Positions 1-9,965 of a DNA stretch of 64,000 nucleotides are shown here, piece by piece. This DNA is from Nonomuraea dietziae (GTDB taxonomy: Bacteria > Actinomycetota > Actinomycetes > Streptosporangiales > Streptosporangiaceae). Made by a program: the position numbers and the translations under genes. The stretch is from NCBI RefSeq assembly GCF_014195505.1, contig NZ_JACIBV010000001.1:5146001-5210000 (forward strand). Reading direction: 5' to 3'. The notes under the pieces were generated by a model. That model saw only the letters and a list, made by a program, of their open reading frames with translations. It searched no databases and had not been told where the DNA came from. Numbering within the stretch: the stretch's first letter is position 1; every line of letters begins with the position of its first letter.

Positions 1-789
1 CTGCTCGTGCCTGTGGCTCCGCTCGGTCACGGGCTCCTCCTCGACCGCGTGCTTGAGCGCCTCGGCGAGCTTGGGGTCATCGGGCAGGTGGCCCCGCTCG
101 ACGTCGTAGCGCGCGATGTGGCGGTTGACCGACAGCTCGGAGACCGAGCCGTCGGGCAGCAGCGCGGGCATGTCGATGGCGTTGTTCCTGGCGTACGTGC
201 CCGGTGCCGGCAGCGGCGAGGGGTCGCCCTCGGCGAAGCGGGCGCGAGCCATGTCCTTCTGCGTGGCCTTCGGCTCGAGCCGCTCGCGGTGCGCCAGCAC
301 CATCGCGCCGAGCGCGGCGGTGATGAGCAGCGCGGAGGTGACCTCGAAGGCGAACACGTAGCGGGTGAACACCAGCCTCGCCAGCGCCTGGACGTTGCCG
401 CCCGCCTGCTCGGTGGCGGCGGCCAGCCCCGCGGGCTCGGGCACGAACAGCGCGTTGCCGATGGCCAGGATCACCAGGACGGCGAAGCCGATCCCGGCGA
501 GGCCCGCCCAGACGCGCTGCCCTCTCAGGGTCTCGACCAGCGAGTCGGCCGAGTCGACGCCCACCAGCATGAGCACGAACAGGAAGAGCATCATGATCGC
601 GCCGGTGTAGACGATGATCTGCACCGCGGCGAGGAAGGGCGCCTCCTGCACGGCGTAGAGCACCGCGAGGCACAGCATGACGCCGCCGAGGAGGAGCGCC
701 GAGTAGACCGCCTTGCGGCTGAAGATCATTCCGAGCGCCGCGCCGACGGAGACGACGGCGAGCACCCAGAACGTAATGGTCTCACCCAT
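1..789 (-). CDS. nuoJ: NADH-quinone oxidoreductase subunit J (partial, 3' end off window)
   Basis: Membrane subunit of the complex I proton-pumping arm. The reading frame opens at ATG 789 with MGETITFWVLAVVSVGAALG and shows several hydrophobic helices, including the NuoJ-type stretch VYTGAIMMLFLFVLMLVGVD. At least 263 residues are present and the frame is still open at base 1 (ending ERSHRHE), so the gene is cut by the window edge. The charged tail after the last helix is longer than in E. coli NuoJ, as is usual in actinobacteria. Its start overlaps the nuoI stop by 8 bases, implying translational coupling within the nuo operon. nuoK, L, M and N would be expected to follow outside the window. 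Confidence 0.93.
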   Translation of the reverse strand, partial: MGETITFWVLAVVSVGAALGMIFSRKAVYSALLLGGVMLCLAVLYAVQEAPFLAAVQIIVYTGAIMMLFLFVLMLVGVDSADSLVETLRGQRVWAGLAGIGFAVLVILAIGNALFVPEPAGLAAATEQAGGNVQALARLVFTRYVFAFEVTSALLITAALGAMVLAHRERLEPKATQKDMARARFAEGDPSPLPAPGTYARNNAIDMPALLPDGSVSELSVNRHIARYDVERGHLPDDPKLAEALKHAVEEEPVTERSHRHEQ

Positions 790-1297
790 TATCGCGCCCC
801 AAGCGGTAGTAGTCCTCTTCGGTGTCGCCGAGCCGCATGGGGTGCGGAGGCTGCTCCATGCCCTGGGTGAGCGGCGCGAGGAGCATCTCCTTGGTGTAGA
901 TGAGGCTCTCTCGGCTGGAGTCGGCGAGCTCGTACTCGTTGGTCATCGTGAGCGCCCTGGTCGGGCACGCCTCGATGCACAGACCGCACAGGATGCACCG
1001 CAGATAGTTGATCTGGTAGGTGCGTCCGTAGCGCTCGCCGGGCGAGAACCGCTCGTCCTCGGTGTTGTCCGCGCCCTCGACGAAGATCGCGTCCGCGGGG
1101 CACGCCCATGCGCACAGCTCGCAGCCGACGCACTTCTCCAGGCCGTCGGGCCACCTGTTCAGCTGGTGACGACCGTGGAAGCGAGGAGCCGTCGGCTTCT
1201 TCTCCTCCGGATAGTTCGTCGTGACCGGCTTCTTGAACATCGTGTGAAAGGTCACGCCGAACCCCTTCACGGGGTTCAGAAAATCAGTTAGTCCCAC
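782..1297 (-). CDS. nuoI: NADH-quinone oxidoreductase subunit I (two 4Fe-4S ferredoxin)
   Basis: Peripheral-arm subunit carrying clusters N6a and N6b that pass electrons toward NuoB. Two CxxCxxCxxxCP motifs are visible: CVGCELCAWACPADAI and CILCGLCIEACPTRAL. I chose the GTG at 1297 (VGLTDFLNPVKGF) because AAGGAGG lies six bases upstream; a longer frame to 1423 adds a low-complexity arginine/serine leader that is antisense-like and inside nuoH. The protein is 171 residues. The start overlaps nuoH by 14 bases and the stop overlaps nuoJ by 8. Nothing appears missing. Confidence 0.95.
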   Translation of the reverse strand: MGLTDFLNPVKGFGVTFHTMFKKPVTTNYPEEKKPTAPRFHGRHQLNRWPDGLEKCVGCELCAWACPADAIFVEGADNTEDERFSPGERYGRTYQINYLRCILCGLCIEACPTRALTMTNEYELADSSRESLIYTKEMLLAPLTQGMEQPPHPMRLGDTEEDYYRLGRDNG

Positions 1298-2624
1298 TGG
1301 GAACCTCCTTGCGCTCCACCCCGTGGTAGTGCGGCAGGTCAAGCGGCGGCACAGGGAAGCCACCGGCCGTCGGCTCGGCGGCGAGCTGCTCGAACTCGGC
1401 GGCGACCTTTGCCTTCTCCGCATCCTTGCGGCGCTGGTTCACGGTGTCGAAGCGCCACCAGATGGCGAAGGCTCCGACGATGACGATCGCTCCGATGATC
1501 ATCACTGGCGTCTTGTCGACGGCGCCGGTCTCGTCCCTCATCAGCTTGACGGTGGCGACGAGCATGATCCACGCCAGGTTCAGCGGGATCAGCACCTTCC
1601 AGCCCAGCGCCATCAGCTGGTCGTAACGCACTCGCGGAAGCGAGGCGCGGACCCAGACGACGAAGGAGAAGACCAGGATGAACTTGATGAGGAACCACAG
1701 GAACGGCCACCAGCCGGTGTTCGCGCCGTCCCAGAGCGAGATCGGCCACGGTGCCCGCCAGCCGCCGAGGAACAGCGTGATCGCCATCGCCGAGGCGGTG
1801 AACGTGTGCAGGTACTCGCCCATCATGATCAGCGCGAACTTCAGCGACGAGGAGTACTCGGTCTGGAAGCCGCCGACCAGCTCGCCCTCACCCTCGGGCA
1901 GGTCGAACGGGATGCGGGCGGCCTCACCGAAGGCGCAGACCACGTAGATCAGGAAGGACGGCAGCAGCAGGATCACGTACCAGGAGGGCATCGGGATCCC
2001 GAAAAACTCCCCTCCCGAGGCCTGGGCCGCCACGATCTCCGAGGTGGACAGCGTGCCCGCGAACAGGAAGACCGCCACGAACGACAGACCCATCGCGATC
2101 TCGTAGGAGACCACCTGGGCCGCCGACCGCAGACCGCCGAGCAGCGCGTACGGCGAGCGGGACGACCATCCGGCCAGCACCACACCGTAGACCGACACGG
2201 CGCCCATCGCCAGCATGAACAGCACCGCGACCGGCAGGTCGACCAGCTGCAGCGGCGTCTGCACGCCGAACATGTTCACCATGGGGCCGAACGGCGTGAT
2301 CGAGAAGGCCAGGAAGGCCGGGATCACCATGATGACCGGGGCCAGCAGGTAGAGCACCTTGTCCACGGTGTTGGGAAAGATGTCTTCCTTGAGGCCCATC
2401 TTGATGCCGTCGGCCACCGACTGCAGCAGGCCGAACTTGCCCGCCCTGTTGGGGCCGTAGCGGTTCTGCATGCGGGAGATCAGCTTGCGCTCGTACCAGA
2501 CGCCGAACAGGATGCCGAGCATCAGGAAGGCGAAGACGCCGACCGCCTTGATGATGGTGATCCAGAGCGGGTCCTTGCCGAAGTCGGCAAGGGTCGGATC
2601 GACCGCGAGGACTGGCAGGCTCAT
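1284..2624 (-). CDS. nuoH: NADH-quinone oxidoreductase subunit H
   Basis: Integral membrane subunit that forms much of the quinone-entry site at the junction of the two complex I arms. The 446-residue protein begins MSLPVLAVDPTLADFGKDPL and shows the family segment around ERKLISRMQNRYGPNRAGKF, the loop FDLPEGEGELVGGFQTEYSS, and about eight hydrophobic helices. A charged cytoplasmic tail of about 70 residues follows the last helix, so it is longer than E. coli NuoH but normal for actinobacteria. Start and stop overlap nuoG and nuoI. Complex I in this lineage is expected to reduce menaquinone, which fits menG and a menaquinone-reductase-like gene nearby. Confidence 0.95.
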   Translation of the reverse strand: MSLPVLAVDPTLADFGKDPLWITIIKAVGVFAFLMLGILFGVWYERKLISRMQNRYGPNRAGKFGLLQSVADGIKMGLKEDIFPNTVDKVLYLLAPVIMVIPAFLAFSITPFGPMVNMFGVQTPLQLVDLPVAVLFMLAMGAVSVYGVVLAGWSSRSPYALLGGLRSAAQVVSYEIAMGLSFVAVFLFAGTLSTSEIVAAQASGGEFFGIPMPSWYVILLLPSFLIYVVCAFGEAARIPFDLPEGEGELVGGFQTEYSSSLKFALIMMGEYLHTFTASAMAITLFLGGWRAPWPISLWDGANTGWWPFLWFLIKFILVFSFVVWVRASLPRVRYDQLMALGWKVLIPLNLAWIMLVATVKLMRDETGAVDKTPVMIIGAIVIVGAFAIWWRFDTVNQRRKDAEKAKVAAEFEQLAAEPTAGGFPVPPLDLPHYHGVERKEVPSGTN

Positions 2625-4993
2625 GAAGCACTCCCGATCTTGACGATGTCGCCGGCCACCGCGCGCAGGTCGCGCGAGACCGAGCTGCCTGCGGAGTTCG
2701 CCGGCACCCAGACCACCCGGTCGGGCAGGTCGGCGACGCGCACGGGCAGTGACACCGTCTCACCGATAACGATCTTGTCGCCGTCGACCACGCCGATCTC
2801 GGCGGCGGTGCTCTCCGACAGCAGCGCCTCGACGGCGCGAGCGGTGCCCGCGAGGTACGGCTCGCCGTCCTGCAGCCTGCCCGCGTCGAGGAGCTGGTGC
2901 CAGGTGGCCAGCACGGCCTCGCCCTGCTGGGGCGAGCCCTGGGCCCTGGCGTTGACGTTCGGCGCCGAGACCCGCGTGCCGCGCCAGGCGCCGAGAGCGC
3001 CGAGCTCCCTGCGGACCGAAGCGGCGTCCGGCAGGCCGAGGTGCACGTCCATGTGGTCGGCGATGGCGCCGATCACGCCGAGGTCACTCATGAGACCGGG
3101 GACCCTGAGCGCGCGCTCGAACGAGCGGCCCCTACCCTCCCAGTTCACGAACGTCCCCGCCTTCTCGGCCACCGCGGCGACCGGCAGGACCACATCGGCC
3201 CTGTCGGTGACCGCGCTGGCGCGGATCTCCAGGCTGACGATGAACGGCGTGTTCTCCAGCGCGGTCAGCGCCGCCTCGGGGTCGGCGAGGTCGTGCGGGT
3301 CGACGCCCGCGACGAGCAGCGCGTCGAGCTCCTCGTTCAGCGCCGCGGCGAGCATCGCGTCGGTGCCGCGACCGGGGGCGGCCGGCAGGGAGCCGACGTT
3401 CCACGCTCGGGCGACCTCGGCCCTCGCCGACTCGTCCTCGACCGGGCGGCCGATGGGCAGCAGGTTGGGAAGCGCGCCCGCCTCGACGGCTCCGCGCTCG
3501 CCCGCCCTGCGCGGGATCCAGGCCAGCTTCGCGCCGGAGGCGGCGCTCAGCCGTACCAGCGCCGACAGGGCGCCGGGGACGGCGGCCAGCCGCTCGCCCG
3601 CCAGGATGATCGTGCCCTCGGCCACGGAGCCGAGCTCGTCGAGCGCGTCGGCCTCGCCGCCCGGCGTGGTCCTGATGAGCGTGCCGCCCATCTTGGCCAG
3701 GCCCTCGGTGGCGAACGGGGCGATCGAGGTGACCTTGAGGCCCTTCTTCCTCCACGCCTTGCGCAGGCGCAGGAAGACGATGGGCGACTCCTCGTCGGGC
3801 TCGAACCCGACCAGCAGGACGGCGGGCGCCTGCTCGAGGTCGGTGTAGGAGATCTCGATGCCCTTGCCGGCGACCGCGTGCGCCAGGAACTGGGCCTCCT
3901 CGGCCGAGTGGGGCCTGGCGCGGAAGTCGACATCGTTGGTGCCGAGCGCGACGCGGGCGAACTTGGCGTAGGCGTAGGCGTCCTCGACGGTCACCCTGCC
4001 GCCGACCAGCACGCCCGCCTTGCCTCGCGCCTTGGCCAGACCGGCGGCCGCGACGGCGAGCGCCTCAGGCCACGACGCGGGGACCAGCAGGCCCTCCTCG
4101 TTGCGGACCAGCGGCGTCTTGAGCCGGTCGGGCTGCGTGGCGTAGGTGAAGGCGAAGCGGCCCTTGTCGCAGTTCCACTCCTCGTTGACCTGCATGTCCA
4201 TGCCGGCCAGACGACGGGTGACCTTGCCGCGGCGGTGGTCGGTGCGCAGGGCGCAACCGGACGCGCAGTGCTCGCAGGCGCTCGGGGTGGAGACCAGGTC
4301 GAACGGGCGGGCGCGGAAGCGGTAGGCACCGCTGGTCAGCGCGCCGACCGGGCAGATCTGGATCGTGTTGCCCGAGAAGTAGGAGTCGAACGGCTTGCCG
4401 TCGGCGACACCCACCTGCTCCTTGGCCCCGCGCTCGAAGAAGTCGATGAGCGGGTCGCCCGCGATCTCGTCGGAGAAGCGGATGCACCGCGCGCACTGCA
4501 CGCAGCGCTCACGGTCGAGCAGGACCTGCGTCGACAGCGGCAGCGGCTTGGGGAAGGTGCGCTTGTGCTCGTGGAAGCGCGACTCGCCCTGCCCGTTGGA
4601 CATCGCCTGGTTCTGCAGGGGGCACTCGCCGCCCTTGTCGCAGACCGGGCAGTCCAGCGGGTGGTTCATGAGCAGCAGCTCCATCGCGCCGCGCTGCGCC
4701 TTCTCGGCCACCGGCGAGGTGAGCTGGGTCTGCACGACCATGCCCTGGGCGACCTCGATCGCGCACGACGGCTGCGGCTTGGGGAAGCCGCGGCCGTTGC
4801 CCGCGTCGGGGATGTCGACCAGGCACTGGCGGCAGTTGGCGGCGGGGTCGAGCAGCGGGTGGTCGCAGAACCTGGGGATCTGGATGCCCAGCAGCTCGGC
4901 CGCTCTGATGATCAGCGTGCCCTTGGGCACGGAGATCTGGAAGCCGTCGATCGTGAGGGTGACGACCTGGGTCTCTACGGCTGTCGTTGTCAC
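2621..4993 (-). CDS. nuoG: NADH-quinone oxidoreductase subunit G
   Basis: Large iron-sulfur subunit of the NADH-oxidising module, 790 residues. In order: an N-terminal 2Fe-2S ferredoxin domain (IPRFCDHPLLDPAANCRQC), the His/Cys cluster segment with CPVCDKGGECPLQNQAM, a ferredoxin-like region with CVQCARCIRFSDE, then the molybdopterin-oxidoreductase-type 4Fe-4S motif CEHCASGCALRTDHRRGKV. The rest is the molybdopterin-binding-like fold, probably non-catalytic in complex I. A short C-terminal domain resembles the molydopterin-dinucleotide-binding barrel. It overlaps nuoF and nuoH by four bases each (ATGA), consistent with one polycistron. Confidence 0.95.
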   Translation of the reverse strand: MTTTAVETQVVTLTIDGFQISVPKGTLIIRAAELLGIQIPRFCDHPLLDPAANCRQCLVDIPDAGNGRGFPKPQPSCAIEVAQGMVVQTQLTSPVAEKAQRGAMELLLMNHPLDCPVCDKGGECPLQNQAMSNGQGESRFHEHKRTFPKPLPLSTQVLLDRERCVQCARCIRFSDEIAGDPLIDFFERGAKEQVGVADGKPFDSYFSGNTIQICPVGALTSGAYRFRARPFDLVSTPSACEHCASGCALRTDHRRGKVTRRLAGMDMQVNEEWNCDKGRFAFTYATQPDRLKTPLVRNEEGLLVPASWPEALAVAAAGLAKARGKAGVLVGGRVTVEDAYAYAKFARVALGTNDVDFRARPHSAEEAQFLAHAVAGKGIEISYTDLEQAPAVLLVGFEPDEESPIVFLRLRKAWRKKGLKVTSIAPFATEGLAKMGGTLIRTTPGGEADALDELGSVAEGTIILAGERLAAVPGALSALVRLSAASGAKLAWIPRRAGERGAVEAGALPNLLPIGRPVEDESARAEVARAWNVGSLPAAPGRGTDAMLAAALNEELDALLVAGVDPHDLADPEAALTALENTPFIVSLEIRASAVTDRADVVLPVAAVAEKAGTFVNWEGRGRSFERALRVPGLMSDLGVIGAIADHMDVHLGLPDAASVRRELGALGAWRGTRVSAPNVNARAQGSPQQGEAVLATWHQLLDAGRLQDGEPYLAGTARAVEALLSESTAAEIGVVDGDKIVIGETVSLPVRVADLPDRVVWVPANSAGSSVSRDLRAVAGDIVKIGSAS

Positions 4994-6279
4994 TTGTCAC
5001 CCCACACGGTGGACTTCTTGTGGTCGAACGGGCAGCCGCCGACCTCGAAGTGCTTGAGGTACTCGTCGCGGAAGTACTTCACCGACGAGTGGATCGGGCT
5101 GGTGGCGCCGTCGCCCAGGGCGCAGAAGGAGCGGCCCAGGATGTTGTCGGCGATGTCGGTGATCAGCGAGAGGTCGTCCTCGGTGCCCTGGCCGGCCTCC
5201 AGGCGCTTGAGCACCTGCTTGAGCCAGTAGGTGCCCTCACGGCACGGCGTGCACTTGCCGCACGACTCGTGGGCGTAGAACTCGGTCCAGCGCAGCACCG
5301 TACGGACCACGCAGGTGGTCTCGTCGAAGATCTGCAGCGCCCGGGTGCCGAGCATCGAGCCCTTCGCGCCGACCGCCTCGAAGTCGAGGGGGACGTCGAG
5401 GTGCTCGTCGGTGAAGATCGGCGTGGAGGAGCCGCCAGGGGTCCAGAACTTGATCTGGTGCCCCTCGCGGATGCCGCCCGCCATGTCGAGCAGCTCGCGC
5501 AGCGTGATGCCGAGCGGGGCCTCGTACTGGCCCGGCCGGGTGACGTGGCCGCTCAGCGAGAAGATGCCGAAGCCCTTGGACTTCTCGGTCCCCATCGAGG
5601 CGAACCAGTCGGCGCCGTTCGCGATGATCGAGGGAACACTGGCCACGGACTCCACGTTGTTCACCACAGTGGGCGACGCGTACAGGCCCGCCACGGCTGG
5701 GAACGGAGGCTTGAGGCGCGGTTGACCCCTGAAACCCTCCAGCGAGTCGAGCAGCGCCGTCTCCTCGCCGCAGATGTAGGCGCCCGCGCCGCTGTGGACG
5801 ACCAGCTCCAGGTCGTAACCGGAGCCGAAGAGGTCCTTGCCGAGGTAGCCCTTCTCGTACGCCTCGCGCACGGCCGCGTGCAGCCGGCGGATGACGTGCA
5901 GCACCTCGCCGCGCACGTAGATGAAGGCGTGGTTGGCGCGGATGGCGTAGGAGGTGATGATGATGCCCTCGACCAGCGAGTGCGGGTTGGCCATCATCAG
6001 CGGGATGTCCTTGCAGGTGCCGGGCTCCGACTCGTCGGCGTTGACGACGAGGTAGTGCGGCTTGCCGTCGCCCTGCGGGATGAAGCCCCACTTCATGCCG
6101 GTGGGGAAGCCCGCGCCGCCTCGGCCGCGCAGACCGGAGTCCTTGACGGCCTGGATCACCGCGTCGGGGTCCATGCCGAGCGCCTTCTTCGCCGCGTCGT
6201 AGGGCCCGTAGCCCTCCAGCGTGAAGGAGTTGGCCTGGTCCCAGTTCGCGGTGAGGACCGGAGTAAGGGTGGTGCTCAT
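4990..6279 (-). CDS. nuoF: NADH-quinone oxidoreductase subunit F (NADH/FMN binding)
   Basis: Flavoprotein subunit that binds NADH and FMN and passes electrons to its N3 cluster. The glycine-rich nucleotide-binding segment RGRGGAGFPTGMKWGF sits near residue 60, CGEETALL in the middle, and the 4Fe-4S motif ESCGKCTPCREGT in the C-terminal third. I chose ATG 6279 (MSTTLTPVLTANWDQ), whose ATGA overlaps the nuoE stop. A start at 6297 would add six residues inside nuoE without better ribosome-binding evidence. Length 429 residues matches the family. Confidence 0.95.
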   Translation of the reverse strand: MSTTLTPVLTANWDQANSFTLEGYGPYDAAKKALGMDPDAVIQAVKDSGLRGRGGAGFPTGMKWGFIPQGDGKPHYLVVNADESEPGTCKDIPLMMANPHSLVEGIIITSYAIRANHAFIYVRGEVLHVIRRLHAAVREAYEKGYLGKDLFGSGYDLELVVHSGAGAYICGEETALLDSLEGFRGQPRLKPPFPAVAGLYASPTVVNNVESVASVPSIIANGADWFASMGTEKSKGFGIFSLSGHVTRPGQYEAPLGITLRELLDMAGGIREGHQIKFWTPGGSSTPIFTDEHLDVPLDFEAVGAKGSMLGTRALQIFDETTCVVRTVLRWTEFYAHESCGKCTPCREGTYWLKQVLKRLEAGQGTEDDLSLITDIADNILGRSFCALGDGATSPIHSSVKYFRDEYLKHFEVGGCPFDHKKSTVWGDK

Positions 6280-6928
6280 GCCTCGGGGGCCTTCCATCCG
6301 TTGGCCTTGGCGACCTTCAGGCCCTCGAGCGAGGGACCTGCCGCCGACGGGCCGTCACCGGCCAGGTCGTCGGGCAGGCCCGAGAGCACCCGCGAGGCCT
6401 CCTTGAAGGTGCAGAGCTTCTTCGGGCCGCGCGTGGGCGAGACGCTCTTGCCGTCGCGCAGGTCGTCGACGAGCTGCTTGGCCGACTCGGGCGTCTGGTT
6501 GTCGAAGAACTCCCAGTTGACCATCATCACGGGCGCGAAGTCGCAGGCGGCGTTGCACTCGAGACGCTCGAGCGACACCTTGCCGTCGGGGGTCGTCTCG
6601 TCGTGGCCGACGCCGACGTGCTCCGACAGCTCCTCCCAGATCTGGTCGCCGCCCAGCACGGCGCACAGCGAGTTGATGCAGACGCCTACGTGGTAGTCGC
6701 CCATCGGCTTGCGCTTGTACATGGTGTAGAAGGTCGCGACACCGGTGACCTCGGCCTTGCTCAGGCCGAGCATCTCCGCGCAGAACTCCTGTCCGTGCTC
6801 GGAGACGTAACCGTCCTCCGACTGCACCAGATGCAGCAGCGGCAGCAGAGCCGAGCGCGTCTTCGGGTAGCGCCCGATGATCTCCTTGGCGTCTCTCTCG
6901 AGACGCTCCCGGACGTCCGGCGAGTAAC

Positions 6929-6932
<4 letters not shown>
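6276..6932 (-). CDS. nuoE: NADH-quinone oxidoreductase subunit E (2Fe-2S)
   Basis: Thioredoxin-like 2Fe-2S subunit partnering NuoF. The four ligands are visible as C-x4-C in GVCINSLCAVLGG and C-x3-C in LECNAACDFAPV. Translation starts at GTG 6932, overlapping the nuoD stop by four bases. At 218 residues it carries a C-terminal extension after the ferredoxin fold (VSPTRGPKKLCTFKEASRV onward) relative to the 166-residue E. coli protein, a feature I expect of actinobacterial NuoE. No defects are seen. Confidence 0.95.
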
Positions 6933-8250
<1,318 letters not shown>

Positions 8251-8254
<4 letters not shown>

Positions 8255-8304
8255 GCGTACTCCTCGCTTCGCTCGTCAACGCTCAGCTCGTCAAACTCGC
8301 TCAC
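8251..8304 (-). CDS. Possible coupling micro-ORF between nuoC and nuoD (17 codons)
   Basis: The short frame VSEFDELSVDERSEEYA starts at a GTG overlapping the nuoC TGA and ends at a TGA overlapping the nuoD GTG. Both junctions carry the same 11-base sequence on the minus strand (TACGCGTGAGC, at 8249-8259 and 8299-8309). It could be a product of a short tandem duplication of the junction, and it would let ribosomes pass from nuoC to nuoD by successive stop/start reinitiation. It is too short to assign a function, and it may be a spacer rather than a gene. Confidence 0.35.
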
Positions 8305-8978
8305 GCGTAAGACCTCCTGTTGTCCGGGGAGGGAACCTCGGCGCCGCGGTACTCGACGGGGATGCCGCCGAGCGGGTAGTCCTTGCGCTGCGGGTGACCG
8401 TCCCAGTCGTCCGGCATCATGATCCTGGTCAGCGCGGGGTGACCGTCGAAGATGATCCCGAAGAAGTCGTACGTCTCGCGCTCGTGCCAGTTGTGCGTCG
8501 GGTAGACGCCGACCGTCGAGGGGATGTGCGGGTCGGAGTCGGGCGCGCTCACCTCGACGCGGATGCGCCTGTTGTGCGTGATGGAGCACAGGTGGATGAC
8601 CGCGTGCAGTTCCTCGCCCGCCAGGTGCGGGTAGTGGACGCCGCTCACGCCCAGGCTGAGCTCGAAGCGCAGCTCGGGCTCGTCGCGCAGGCGCTGGCAG
8701 ATCTCGACCAGCTTCTCGCGCTTCACGTGAAGGGTCAGCTCGCCGCGGTCGACGACCACGCGCTCGACGCCGTCCTCGACGAAGGACTCGAGCTTGTCGA
8801 CGACCTCGTCGAAGTAGCCGCCGTAGGGGCGGGGGGTCGACAGGCGGGGCGCCCGCCGTACGACGAGGCCGGCGTAGCCGGAGGTGTCGCCGGTGCCACT
8901 GGCGCCGAACATGCCCTGGCGGGCCACCGGCTCCTCGGGCACCTGCTCCTTGGGCACCTCGGGGAGGTTCTCGCTCAC
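8301..8978 (-). CDS. nuoC: NADH-quinone oxidoreductase subunit C
   Basis: The 30-kDa-type subunit of the complex I connecting module. The signature HERETYDFFGIIFDGHPALT and following RKDYPLGGIPVEYRG identify it. I place the start at GTG 8978 (VSENLPEVPKEQVPEEPV), overlapping the nuoB stop by four bases. A longer frame to 9464 is only antisense-like read-through of nuoB. The 225-residue protein has a disordered, acidic, proline-containing leader of about 45 residues before the conserved fold. Confidence 0.95.
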   Translation of the reverse strand: MSENLPEVPKEQVPEEPVARQGMFGASGTGDTSGYAGLVVRRAPRLSTPRPYGGYFDEVVDKLESFVEDGVERVVVDRGELTLHVKREKLVEICQRLRDEPELRFELSLGVSGVHYPHLAGEELHAVIHLCSITHNRRIRVEVSAPDSDPHIPSTVGVYPTHNWHERETYDFFGIIFDGHPALTRIMMPDDWDGHPQRKDYPLGGIPVEYRGAEVPSPDNRRSYA

Positions 8979-9526
8979 TTGGAGGCCTCCTGGTCGATCA
9001 GGGGCAGCGTGCGGAGCGCCTGCAGCTCGAGCTCCTCGATCTGCTTGGCACGGTGCGCGCCGAACTTCATGTTCTGGATCTTGTCGTGCAGCTTCACGAT
9101 CGAGTCGATCAGCATCTCGGGCCGCGGGGGGCACCCCGGCAGGTAGATGTCGACGGGCACGATGTGGTCGACGCCCTGCACGATGGCGTAGTTGTTGAAC
9201 ATGCCGCCGCTGGAGGCGCACACGCCCATCGCGATGACCCACTTGGGCTCGGCCATCTGGTCGTAGATCTGGCGCAGCACCGGCGCCATCTTCTGCGAGA
9301 CGCGGCCGGCGACGATCATCAGGTCGGCCTGGCGAGGAGACGCCGAAGCGCGCTCCATGCCGAAGCGCGCCAGGTCGTAGTGCGATGCACCGGTTGCCAT
9401 CAGTTCGATCGCGCAACAGGCGAGGCCGAACGTGGCCGGCCACACGGAGTTCTTCCTGGCCCACCCGGCGGCCGCTTCGACCGTGCTGAGGATGAACCCG
9501 CTCGGGAGTTTCTCTTCAAGTCCCAT
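8975..9526 (-). CDS. nuoB: NADH-quinone oxidoreductase subunit B (cluster N2)
   Basis: Binds cluster N2, the last iron-sulfur centre before quinone. Ligands are visible as the tandem cysteines in FGLACCAIELMATG, a cysteine in GVCASSGGMFNNY and one in LPGCPPRPEMLIDS. The protein is 183 residues and begins MGLEEKLPSGFILSTVE. It lies three bases downstream of the nuoA stop and overlaps nuoC by four. The C-terminal tail after the core fold is charged, as in other actinobacterial NuoB proteins. Confidence 0.96.
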   Translation of the reverse strand: MGLEEKLPSGFILSTVEAAAGWARKNSVWPATFGLACCAIELMATGASHYDLARFGMERASASPRQADLMIVAGRVSQKMAPVLRQIYDQMAEPKWVIAMGVCASSGGMFNNYAIVQGVDHIVPVDIYLPGCPPRPEMLIDSIVKLHDKIQNMKFGAHRAKQIEELELQALRTLPLIDQEASK

Positions 9527-9529
9527 TAT

Positions 9530-9889
9530 CTAGTCCCAGTCCAGACCCTTGCGGCGCCACACGTAGGCATAGGCCACGAGCACGGTGACGATGAACAGCA
9601 CCATCTCGACCAGCCCGAAGACCCCGAGCATGTCGAACGACACGGCCCACGGGTACAGGAAGATGATCTCGATGTCGAACACGATGAAGAGCATCGCGGT
9701 GATCATGTACTTCAGCGGGAAGCGTCCGCCACCGACAGGCTGGGGCGTCGGCTCGATGCCGCACTCGTAGGCGTCGAGCTTCGCGCGGTTCCAGCGCTTG
9801 GGACCGGTGAACGGGGCGATCGCCACCGAGAAGAGCGCGAAGCCCCCCGCGACAATGGCGAGCACCAGGATGGGCACATAAAGATCCAT
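9530..9889 (-). CDS. nuoA: NADH-quinone oxidoreductase subunit A
   Basis: Small membrane subunit with three helices, first gene of the nuo set. The conserved region KLDAYECGIEPTPQP contains the family cysteine, followed by MLFIVFDIEIIFLYPWAV. I chose ATG 9889 (MDLYVPILVLAIVAGGF) because GAGGAGG lies upstream; the frame could be opened further to 10045 but that would add a charged, non-family leader. Length is 119 residues. A 76-base gap containing a CG-alternating hairpin separates it from the upstream reductase gene. Confidence 0.95.
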   Translation of the reverse strand: MDLYVPILVLAIVAGGFALFSVAIAPFTGPKRWNRAKLDAYECGIEPTPQPVGGGRFPLKYMITAMLFIVFDIEIIFLYPWAVSFDMLGVFGLVEMVLFIVTVLVAYAYVWRRKGLDWD

Positions 9890-9914
9890 CGCTACGCCTC
9901 CTCTCCCATCTCCA

Positions 9915-9930
9915 CGCGCGCGAGCGCGCG
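9915..9930 (-). other. CG-alternating inverted repeat between the reductase gene and nuoA
   Basis: The sequence CGCGCG-CGAG-CGCGCG forms a six-pair stem with a four-base loop in the 76-base gap before nuoA. It has no T-tract on either strand. It could act as an RNA processing or attenuation point between the reductase gene and nuoA, or simply be base-composition noise. Confidence 0.3.
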
Positions 9931-9965
9931 GACAGAACTGTATGTGTGCCGGGTGGATGAACGGT

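Noticed and set aside
1323..3848. An 841-codon open frame on the plus strand, and similar long frames at 2897-5230 and 4987-6696
   Set aside because: Antisense to nuoH, nuoG and nuoF; high GC at third codon positions keeps the opposite strand open. No domains or ribosome sites.
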